Shown here one piece after another: positions 1-5,221 of a DNA stretch of 5,221 nucleotides. A model generated the notes under the pieces. The model did no database searches. It had not been told where the DNA came from and worked only from the letters and a program-made list of their open reading frames with translations. A program made the translations under genes and the position numbers. The stretch is from contig JADGRT010000244.1 of the NCBI GenBank assembly GCA_017880715.1, positions 1-5,221 of the forward strand. Direction: 5' to 3'. The first letter of the stretch is position 1, and each line of letters begins with the position of its first letter. Source of the DNA: Verrucomicrobiia bacterium. Its GTDB lineage: Bacteria > Verrucomicrobiota > Verrucomicrobiia > Limisphaerales > UBA1319.

Positions 1-208
1 CGTCCAGCACGGCGGGGAACAGGCCCATCTCAAACTCGAACGCCAGCACGTCCACGCGCGACGCCCCGCGCTTGCGACATTCCGTGATGACTTCCTCTAC
101 GAACAGCCGCCCCACCGGCAGGTTGATCGGGCCGGCGTCCTCGATCTGGCGACGGAGCGCGCCGCTCTTGAGGGAGGAGAGGAAGGATGAGGAGTCGGGG
201 CGGGGCAT
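1..208 (-). CDS. Partial ORF resembling the C-terminal region of a type III-like DNA methyltransferase (5' end only, runs off left edge)
   Basis: An open frame of 69 codons starts at ATG 208-206 and leaves the window without a stop. The product starts MPRPDSSSF and contains INLPVGRLFVEEV (about 29-40), then RVDVLAFEFEMGLFPAVLD (51-69). From memory, the phrase around VLAFEFEMGLFP belongs to the C-terminal part of large (about 900-1000 residue) site-specific DNA methyltransferases of type III-like systems, well after the catalytic domain. Neither a DPPY-type motif nor a SAM-binding motif is in view. The ATG lies 5 bases after the stop of the AlbA_2 gene, so co-transcription and coupled translation are likely. 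An in-frame stop at 238-236 means the gene does not extend far upstream. Sixty-two of 69 codons end in G or C, against 15 of the last 30 codons in the AlbA_2 gene, which suggests real coding and perhaps a separate history. It could be a remnant of a broken methyltransferase or a stand-alone small protein. Coding status is fairly sure; the family call rests on recall. Confidence 0.5.
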   Translation of the reverse strand, partial: MPRPDSSSFLSSLKSGALRRQIEDAGPINLPVGRLFVEEVITECRKRGASRVDVLAFEFEMGLFPAVLD

Positions 209-213
209 GGGGA

Positions 214-2127
214 TTAAAACATGCTTTTCTGATAATCACGATTAAGGCGAAAAAGCGGAAGCCGGGCCGGGCCATGAATGCTTAACATTTTGTCCAAGGC
301 GGAATGCCAGTCCGGAGCTTCCAGATCGAGATCTTTTTTCTCGGGTGCCAGCGCGGCAACGCGATAGCGGATGGCGCGGTAGAATTCATCCTCGCCTCGT
401 TTACGGTGTTCTTCCGGCAGGCGGGTTTTGAGCAGCCGCATGACTTGTTTGGCGTTCAAGCCGCCGGCACGGGAAAATGTTTCCGCGAGCAGGATCAGGT
501 TGAGAGCATGGCGGGCGAGAAGATCAAGGTCATCAAATTCCGGCCCGAGAAGCGCGCGAAGCTCGGCCTGGGCATCATCCATTGCCAACTCACGGCAGAC
601 AACATAGACCTCGCGAAAGCGATCACTGGCGGAATGCAGCTTGATCAGCCCGGTTGACTTCAGTTTGTCAATGGCGCCAAAGTGATTGTTGCCGGGAGTC
701 AGAGCCAGGGTGTAACAGCCGAGTCGGTTGACTCGCTCGCTCTTCAGGATATAGGCCAATACCGTTCTCTGTTCGTCGGTCAATGATTGGTTGCCGGTTT
801 GCCGGGCGATCCATCCGTCCATCAAATCCAGCCAGGCTTCGGTCGCCTCATCCAGCACTTTTCCAGAAAGTATATGCAGCGAAAGTTCGTCCACCGAGTG
901 GAAGATATAGTAGGGAAGGTCAATCTGATTGCTCAGGGCGGAATTGACCAAGTCTGACATGCCTATCCCTTTGCCTTCCCACTTGCTGTGCAATTTTAGA
1001 ATATCGGCCAGGCGGGGATTGCGCGCGCGAGGATTGGGGAAAATGCGGCGGACCGGAATGGGTTCGTCCAACTTCTCAAAAACGATTTCATTCGGCAGTT
1101 GGCCTGGATTGCGGATGGAAAGAGAGATGTGCGGCTTGATGGTGATTTGGACCGGGCGGTTAAGGGAATAATCCCGGTGCGCGAGGGCGTTGTTAATGGA
1201 CTCGCGGATCAGCTTGTCCGGATATTCCGCGATCAGGGTGCCGCCGCCTTCGGGAGAAACACCCGTTTGAATATTGCGCAGCGCCCACCCATGCCCGACC
1301 TCCATCAGTTGGAGGATGTTATCGCGAAATGTTTTCTTGTCCTGGGCGATCACGTTTGGCACGTCCACAAAGGCATCCATCTGGCTCCGAAAAAGCAAAT
1401 GATCTTCCGGACGGGTGCCGCAAACCAGCGCGCCAAGAGTGGTAATTTTGCCGTTTTGCAGCATGAATCGTTTCTTTTCAAGGAAGGGAATTGCATCGTC
1501 GAGCGTGCTCTTGATGGTCTCGATGGGTTGAGATTGTCCCTGGTTGATCAGGAAAACCAGTTCATTGATCCGTTGCAGGCTCAAGTCCACCAACCGCACG
1601 TCATCCACCGGGCGAAGCTCGCGGTAGGTCTCCATTTCCCGCTTGCGCTCCTCCTGCTCGTCGGTGCGGTGCTTGGGGATTTTCTCGTCCCGATCCGCGA
1701 TCCGCTCACGCGCTTCGCCGCGGTAAAAACAATACTTCCGGTCTTCGGGCAGCGCGCTGACCCGCACCACCGCGAGTTGTCCGGTGGCAAACGATTTGAC
1801 CTCCACCATCAGGCAATCACCCACGTCCATCGGATTGCCCTTGGCGTCTTTGAAGGCCGACCTGAATTGGGATAGGTTTCCGCTGTTGTTTTCAGTGTAA
1901 CCGGTGAAAGTAAAATGCCGCAAGGGTTGCTGCACATCCTTTATCCCCAGAATCACGACGCCGCCACGGGTGTTGAGAAAGGCGCAAATGGAGTCGTGGA
2001 TATTATCCCATGCACCACCCGAAGAAGGCACCGGCTTGATTTCCAGCCAGTCCGTCTCCAGCGACTCATACGCGCCATCACGCACGCAGCGCTCAAGTTT
2101 GCTCAAGATTGGCGATAAATCGTCCAC
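214..2127 (-). CDS. AlbA_2 (Schlafen-type) domain protein with RecG-C-terminal/GHKL-like ATPase domain
   Basis: A 637-residue cytoplasmic protein with no signal peptide or membrane segment. Residues about 20-150 form an AlbA_2 domain: E25/E29 in the TDWLEIK stretch, then SICAFLNTRGGVVILGIKD (46-64), the usual AFxNxxGGxxxxGIxD signature. A charged linker (155-170, DEQEERKREME) follows. Residues about 300-425 match the ATPase-like domain often labelled RecG C-terminal or HATPase_c_4: an N-box-like ESINNALAHRDY (309-320), IRNPGQLP (338-345) and a glycine-rich EGKGIGMSDLV (384-394). Residues about 448-513 look like a winged helix, and about 520-637 is a helical tail I do not recognise. Proteins of this architecture are annotated as ATP-binding transcriptional regulators or found in restriction-modification and phage-defence loci; the family is related to the Schlafen core. 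The start is GTG at 2127; no ATG lies between it and the in-frame stop at 2175-2173, and no clear Shine-Dalgarno sequence precedes it. The next gene begins 5 bases after its stop. Biochemical role unknown. Confidence 0.9.
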   Translation of the reverse strand: MDDLSPILSKLERCVRDGAYESLETDWLEIKPVPSSGGAWDNIHDSICAFLNTRGGVVILGIKDVQQPLRHFTFTGYTENNSGNLSQFRSAFKDAKGNPMDVGDCLMVEVKSFATGQLAVVRVSALPEDRKYCFYRGEARERIADRDEKIPKHRTDEQEERKREMETYRELRPVDDVRLVDLSLQRINELVFLINQGQSQPIETIKSTLDDAIPFLEKKRFMLQNGKITTLGALVCGTRPEDHLLFRSQMDAFVDVPNVIAQDKKTFRDNILQLMEVGHGWALRNIQTGVSPEGGGTLIAEYPDKLIRESINNALAHRDYSLNRPVQITIKPHISLSIRNPGQLPNEIVFEKLDEPIPVRRIFPNPRARNPRLADILKLHSKWEGKGIGMSDLVNSALSNQIDLPYYIFHSVDELSLHILSGKVLDEATEAWLDLMDGWIARQTGNQSLTDEQRTVLAYILKSERVNRLGCYTLALTPGNNHFGAIDKLKSTGLIKLHSASDRFREVYVVCRELAMDDAQAELRALLGPEFDDLDLLARHALNLILLAETFSRAGGLNAKQVMRLLKTRLPEEHRKRGEDEFYRAIRYRVAALAPEKKDLDLEAPDWHSALDKMLSIHGPARLPLFRLNRDYQKSMF

Positions 2128-2172
2128 AGTCTTACGGTGATGACGGGAATTGAGGGTGAAGGGACATGGCAG

Positions 2173-2295
2173 TTAGGTCTGGGCCGATTGCGGGCTGGCT
2201 TCGAAATCTAAGCGACCCGAGGTGATGCCAAATGATAAAAATTCGGTTTTGACGCTACTGCGGCGAAAGGGGAATTGGTTTTCGTCGATATTCAT
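2173..2295 (-). CDS. Possible small ORF of 40 residues, unrecognised
   Basis: A short open frame runs from ATG 2295-2293 to TAA 2175-2173 in the 246-base gap upstream of the AlbA_2 gene and on the same strand. The product begins MNIDENQFPFRR, is soluble and polar, and has no recognisable motif. An AAGG lies about 8 bases before the ATG, a better ribosome-binding match than any other start in the window has. Twenty-four of 40 codons end in G or C, compatible with coding but not proof. It is in the same reading frame as the AlbA_2 gene, separated by its stop and 45 bases, so it might be a leader peptide, a small gene, or a relic of a longer N-terminus. Chance is a serious alternative for a frame this short. 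Confidence 0.2.
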   Translation of the reverse strand: MNIDENQFPFRRSSVKTEFLSFGITSGRLDFEASPQSAQT

Positions 2296-2373
2296 GCGGG
2301 AACCTTGCGCCTAGCCGTTTTCAGTATCAAGCGCCGATATTCTGGCTTTTCGCGAGCCTTTGGGGGAAGTGGT

Positions 2374-3339
2374 TTACGGTCGGGCGGAGTTGCGGAAAGG
2401 GCGCGGCGCCTGGGTGTCGGCGGCGAAATGGAAAGGTTGGCCGCCAATAATCTGGTCGCTCGTGATGGTGGGACACCAGTATTTCTCGATGTGCCAGGTC
2501 ACCAGGTCGTTGCCGGCGAAGTGATCGACGTTGGGCGGGCGTCGCGAATTGTACATGGTGTCCGTCAAATCGCGCATTAGGACCACGTTTTGTCCCAGCT
2601 TCACCAGTTGCCGGATGGAGAATGGCCGGTTCAGAATGCACATGTTTTCATGGACGCCCATGACGATGACATTGGTGATGCCTCGCTGGCGCATGAGGTA
2701 AAAGGCCTCCACGCTGTCCGTGATGGCATCGCCGTCCATGATTTCCAGAGCGGCAATCTGGCGCGACCAGGCCCGGCCGCTTTTGCACTGCGGTTCGTCA
2801 TCACAACCGCCGTCGGAATCGTCGATCGGCAGCGGGGGTTCCCGGCGCGCGTTCAGACGGCTCCAACTCTGAAGCAGGGGCTGAATATCCACTTTCGGCG
2901 CGTTCCGAGCCAGTTGGCGAGCCGGATGATCCTGATAGAATTCCATGGTGTCACTGGGACAGTGAATGATCAGAACCCCGCGGCGGCGTAGTTCTTTGAT
3001 CACTTGATTCATTCGTGGCGCCATTTCCGCCACTCGCTTCGTGGCGCCCCGGCACCAGTGATGATCCCACATGTCACAGACGATTACGGAGGTGTGCTGC
3101 GGAAGCCACTGACCCTTTCGTTCGAGCCCCTGATACTGCCCAGTCCCCTTCCCGGTCTCCGGCAAGCTGCGCCATTGGAGCGTGAGGGGGGCGGTGGGTT
3201 CGGCGGCCAGACTGGCCAGGCCCGCCAGCCACAAAGCAACGAAACCCCATCCCCAGTAAGGCCTGGGCGCGTTGCGTTTGGCCCGGGAATTTATGGCCCT
3301 GGGCGTCTCCGTAAAGTGTGTAGGGTCAAGTCTGCTCAT
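2374..3339 (-). CDS. Exported isochorismatase-like cysteine hydrolase
   Basis: A 321-residue protein with a hydrophobic export segment at about 28-46 (WGWGFVALWLAGLASLAAE), probably cleaved near A45/A46. The region before it is unusually long, about 27 basic residues, and no alternative start codon lies within it. The isochorismatase fold begins at SVIVCDMWDHHWC (84-96), where D89 is the expected catalytic aspartate. GVHENMC (228-234) supplies the expected nucleophile C234, followed by the conserved-looking RPFSIRQL. The usual third catalytic residue is a lysine; K186 in PQCKSGRAW is a candidate I cannot confirm. Cysteines C179 and C185 (GCDDEPQC) could form a disulfide after export. The end, YWCPTITSDQIIGGQPF (287-303), matches my memory of a Planctomycetota/Verrucomicrobiota subfamily annotated only as isochorismatase or cysteine hydrolase. 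Fold members hydrolyse isochorismate, nicotinamide or N-carbamoyl compounds; the substrate here is unknown, and export argues against nicotinamide recycling or siderophore synthesis. It lies 83 bases downstream of the GH172 gene, possibly co-transcribed. Confidence 0.88.
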   Translation of the reverse strand: MSRLDPTHFTETPRAINSRAKRNAPRPYWGWGFVALWLAGLASLAAEPTAPLTLQWRSLPETGKGTGQYQGLERKGQWLPQHTSVIVCDMWDHHWCRGATKRVAEMAPRMNQVIKELRRRGVLIIHCPSDTMEFYQDHPARQLARNAPKVDIQPLLQSWSRLNARREPPLPIDDSDGGCDDEPQCKSGRAWSRQIAALEIMDGDAITDSVEAFYLMRQRGITNVIVMGVHENMCILNRPFSIRQLVKLGQNVVLMRDLTDTMYNSRRPPNVDHFAGNDLVTWHIEKYWCPTITSDQIIGGQPFHFAADTQAPRPFRNSARP

Positions 3340-3349
3340 TTATATAATG

Positions 3350-3372
3350 GCGGCGCTCGGCCGAGTCGCCGC
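3350..3372. repeat. GC-rich imperfect inverted repeat (hairpin) just upstream of the hydrolase start
   Basis: Bases 3350-3360 pair with 3361-3372 over 11 pairs, with one unpaired T at 3366; as a hairpin the central GGCC would form the loop, leaving about 9 pairs. It sits in the 83-base spacer between the GH172 stop and the hydrolase ATG, ending 10 bases before that ATG. The bases between, on the minus strand, are AT-rich (CATTATATAA) with no Shine-Dalgarno sequence. No run of T follows the stem on the minus strand, so it is not a standard intrinsic terminator. It may affect translation of the hydrolase, stabilise an mRNA end, or be one copy of a dispersed REP-like palindrome; the sequence alone does not tell. 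Confidence 0.6.
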
Positions 3373-3422
3373 TACAACGGCAGTGCCTTTTTGAAAGCAT
3401 AGCGATTTCGAACGCAACCTGC

Positions 3423-4580
3423 TCACCGGATTTCCAGGTAATCTTTGGCCGGCAGTTTGGGGAAGGATTTGTGAGGTTCCTTTTGATACCAATAAGCCAC
3501 CGAGGCGATGTCATCTTGCAGCGGCAGGTAGCGTCCGCCGGAACGCCATCCCAAGGCCTGAAGGGTGACCTTCAAGTCTTTCTCGAATCGGACCGGATCC
3601 GGGATGTGCCAGCGGTAGAGTCCGAAACGCTGCTGCGAATTATAGACGCCATCCGGGCGAATGACCTGCGCCAGGCCGGTGTACGGCGTGGTGAATTCCT
3701 GGTATTTGCTCGTGGCCTTGTTTTCGAAATTGTAGGAGCCGCAGAAATAATCCTCGGTGCCCGTGCCGCAGATGGTGGGGAATTCTTGGTCGCCGTCGAT
3801 GAAGAATTTGATCTCGCCTTCGCCCCACCAGCCGGTGTTATGCACGCCCCAGGCCAGGTAGGTGCCGACATACTGGCCCTGGCCTTCCACGCCATCGAGC
3901 AGGGTGTAAACGTCTTTGTAGGGCAGGGGATTGACTCGGCGAAACTGGGCGTGGAAGCAAGCCGCATCGGCGGGCACTTCGGTCAGCGTGTAATTGATCT
4001 GATAATACAGAACCATGTCTGCTTCATCGATGTTTTCCAGGGTGATCCGCGCCTTTTTGTGGAACGGCATTTGCCAGTAACAATTAAACGCGCTGCCGGG
4101 ATTGACGCAGACCGCCAGCGAGGTGATGGGAGCGAAAGAACCCCAGCCGCTGGCAAAGAAATCGCCTACGGGGCATTCGACCGACGGTTCGGTTTCGTCG
4201 TCCCAGTAACAGCGCAGGATCGAGAACCGCCAGTTGCCGGTGGGTGTCATCCAAATGCTCTGGATAGCGCCGGGTCCTTTAATATCAGCCAGCGTGAAAG
4301 TGGCTTTGGCCTTGATGGCGACGGACGGCGAGAGTTTCCAGCCCTGACCCAAATCGCGGGCCGCCCGGGCGCCGGTGCCTTGGGTGGCCATGCCCCCTTT
4401 GCCTTTCTCGCCGGTGAAATTCTCCGGACTGATCGAGCGCGATTGCGCCTGGGAAACCCGGTAAAGGTTGCCCAGGCTCAAATTCAGGCCATCGAACTCG
4501 GGTTCGGCGGCCCGAATGGCCGATGCGCCGGCGAGCCACGGAATGACGAGAGCGGTTAACAGATAACAGGATTGTTTCAT
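3423..4580 (-). CDS. Secreted GH172 (DUF2961) glycoside hydrolase family protein
   Basis: A 385-residue protein starting at ATG 4580 with a normal signal peptide: MKQ, a hydrophobic core (CYLLTALVIPWLAGASA) and likely cleavage near AIRA-AE. An upstream in-frame TTG at 4601 would add seven residues (MATHSTL) and is less likely. No lipobox is visible, so it is periplasmic or extracellular. DUF2961 is now glycoside hydrolase family 172, which includes Bifidobacterium difructose-dianhydride I synthase/hydrolase (alpha-fructofuranosidase) and alpha-D-arabinofuranosidases/D-arabinanases. Family-type motifs visible here, numbered from the ATG: SIWMTPTG (108-115), WWGEGEIKFFIDGD (251-264) and ICGTGTEDYFCGSYNF (270-285). 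Two glutamates are known to be catalytic in the family; candidates here are E254 or E256, and E276. Length fits a single-domain member without added carbohydrate-binding modules. The divergent ribulokinase gene favours an arabinose-containing substrate, but that is inference; a fructan or another furanoside is possible. It appears to be the first gene of a minus-strand unit followed by the isochorismatase-like gene. Confidence 0.9.
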   Translation of the reverse strand: MKQSCYLLTALVIPWLAGASAIRAAEPEFDGLNLSLGNLYRVSQAQSRSISPENFTGEKGKGGMATQGTGARAARDLGQGWKLSPSVAIKAKATFTLADIKGPGAIQSIWMTPTGNWRFSILRCYWDDETEPSVECPVGDFFASGWGSFAPITSLAVCVNPGSAFNCYWQMPFHKKARITLENIDEADMVLYYQINYTLTEVPADAACFHAQFRRVNPLPYKDVYTLLDGVEGQGQYVGTYLAWGVHNTGWWGEGEIKFFIDGDQEFPTICGTGTEDYFCGSYNFENKATSKYQEFTTPYTGLAQVIRPDGVYNSQQRFGLYRWHIPDPVRFEKDLKVTLQALGWRSGGRYLPLQDDIASVAYWYQKEPHKSFPKLPAKDYLEIR

Positions 4581-4850
4581 AAGCGTGCTATGGGTTGCCA
4601 ACCAATCGCGCCAAGCTCGTTAGGTTCGGGAACAAGCGGAGCGTTTCAATCCTGAGAAGCTATCAAACCCTCTCGATAAAGCAATAGCAACCTGCAGAGG
4701 TGTCGCCGAGAAACTTTTTCTGCTGTTTTGCGGACAAGGATATATAGAGCATTTGGGATTGAGAACGCGCGCGCCGGGACTGGGATTGCCTGAAAATGGC
4801 GTTGTCGCGTGCCGCCCTTAAGCCTAGACTCGCCGCGAACTTAATCGAAT
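4581..4850. promoter_or_regulatory. Divergent intergenic region between the GH172 and ribulokinase genes
   Basis: These 270 bases lie between two divergent starts and must hold the promoters for both directions unless an operon begins elsewhere. I see no high-scoring sigma-70 promoter, no long palindromic operator and no RNA gene. Weak elements only: TATATA at 4741-4746 as a possible -10 towards ribulokinase, without a matching -35; a TTGCTA/TTTGAT pair 17 bases apart on the minus strand around 4662-4690 towards GH172; and a 5-bp AT hairpin (AGAAA/TTTCT) near 4709-4721. Neither gene has a Shine-Dalgarno sequence near its ATG. The apparent minus-strand frame across 4663-4860 has no coding character and overlaps the ribulokinase start. 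Confidence 0.45.
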
Positions 4851-5221
4851 ATGAGCGCATTTTATACGATCGGTCTGGATTACGGCACGAACTCGGTGCG
4901 GGCTCTTATTGTCAATGTCGCCAACGGCCGCGAGGTCGGAACGGCGGTTTGGGGCTACGCCCACGGCACCCAAGGGGTAATTCTTTCCCGCGATCCCAAT
5001 CTCGCCCGGCAGCATCCCGCCGATTACGTCAAAGGCGCCGAAGTCACGATCCGGCAGGCCCTGGCCAAGGCTCGCGACACGGTGCGCGGTTTCCGACCGG
5101 AGCAGGTCATTGGCATGGGCGTGGACACCACGGGCAGCACGCCCCTGCCGGTGGATCGAAGCGGCCAGCCTCTGGCCTTCGATAAAAAATTCGCCGATCA
5201 TCCGGCCGCGATGGCCTGGCT
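4851..5221 (+). CDS. araB: Ribulokinase, N-terminal part (truncated by the right edge)
   Basis: The first 123 residues of an FGGY-family sugar kinase; the E. coli enzyme is about 566 residues, so roughly a fifth is in view. It begins MSAFYTIGLDYGTNSVRALI, where DYGTNS (10-15) is the phosphate-binding loop of the N-terminal ATPase-fold domain. The block RDPNLARQHPADYVKG (47-62), then VIGMGVDTTGSTPLPVD (86-102) and KKFADHPAAMAW (112-123), separate ribulokinase from glycerol and xylulose kinases as I know them. The enzyme phosphorylates L-ribulose to L-ribulose-5-phosphate in the cytoplasm, the second step of L-arabinose catabolism. ATG 4851 is the start because an in-frame TAA lies 6 bases upstream (4842-4844). 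No Shine-Dalgarno sequence is seen. It is divergent from the secreted GH172 gene; araA and araD partners, if present, would lie to the right. Confidence 0.92.
   Translation, partial: MSAFYTIGLDYGTNSVRALIVNVANGREVGTAVWGYAHGTQGVILSRDPNLARQHPADYVKGAEVTIRQALAKARDTVRGFRPEQVIGMGVDTTGSTPLPVDRSGQPLAFDKKFADHPAAMAW

Noticed and set aside
30..275. Minus-strand ORF of 81 codons overlapping the AlbA_2 3' end
   Set aside because: Arginine- and proline-rich with no motif; the neighbouring frame starting at 208 has a family-like sequence and strong codon bias.
1099..1875. Plus-strand ORF of 258 codons
   Set aside because: Antisense to the AlbA_2 gene; no recognisable protein features.
2340..2373. Possible terminator after the isochorismatase-like gene
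   Set aside because: The only stem is 4 bp (GGCT/AGCC) with no following T-run on the minus strand.
3471..4559. Long plus-strand ORF of 362 codons
   Set aside because: It lies entirely antisense to the GH172 gene, whose motifs and signal peptide are clear; the opposite frame is open because of GC-rich codon use.
4581..4601. TTG start at 4601 for the GH172 gene
   Set aside because: It adds MATHSTL before an otherwise normal signal peptide that begins with ATG at 4580.
4754..4788. Direct repeat TGGGATTG at 4754-4761 and 4781-4788 as a regulator site
   Set aside because: An 8-base repeat is expected by chance about every other time in a region this long; flanks do not match.
4844..4870. Partial dyad (ATCG...CGAT) across the ribulokinase start
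   Set aside because: Only the outer bases are symmetric, the centre is not, and half is coding sequence under its own constraint.
4824..5201. Minus-strand ORF of 125 codons
   Set aside because: Shadow of the ribulokinase gene on the other strand.

Overview
The window looks like chromosomal DNA of a Verrucomicrobiota- or Planctomycetota-type bacterium. This is inferred from a secreted GH172 (DUF2961) protein next to an exported isochorismatase-fold hydrolase of a type I associate with those phyla, and from the absence of clear Shine-Dalgarno sequences before the starts. No rRNA, tRNA, CRISPR array or insertion sequence was seen.

Layout, left to right. (1) Positions 1-208, minus strand: the first 69 codons of an open frame running off the left edge. 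It resembles the C-terminal part of large type III-like DNA methyltransferases, but it has its own ATG and no catalytic part in view. (2) Positions 214-2127, minus: a complete 637-residue AlbA_2 (Schlafen-type)/GHKL ATPase-like protein whose stop lies 5 bases before the ATG of (1); the two are probably one transcription unit. (3) Positions 2128-2373: a 246-base gap with one weak 40-codon ORF. (4) Positions 2374-3339, minus: an exported isochorismatase-like cysteine hydrolase. (5) Positions 3340-3422: a spacer with a strong GC-rich inverted repeat just before the hydrolase start. (6) Positions 3423-4580, minus: a secreted GH172-type glycoside hydrolase. (7) Positions 4581-4850: a divergent control region. 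(8) Positions 4851-5221, plus: the N-terminal 123 residues of ribulokinase (AraB), running off the right edge.

The window therefore joins two themes. The right half is sugar metabolism: a secreted GH172 enzyme, from a family acting on fructofuranosides and arabinofuranosides, transcribed divergently from a kinase of arabinose catabolism. That arrangement suggests shared control and a role in using arabinose-containing glycans. The left half looks like the edge of a defence or DNA-modification island: an AlbA_2 ATPase coupled to a methyltransferase-like fragment with much higher third-position GC. The most interesting point is whether that fragment is a decayed modification gene or a stand-alone partner of the AlbA_2 protein; the DNA to the left of base 1 would decide it.
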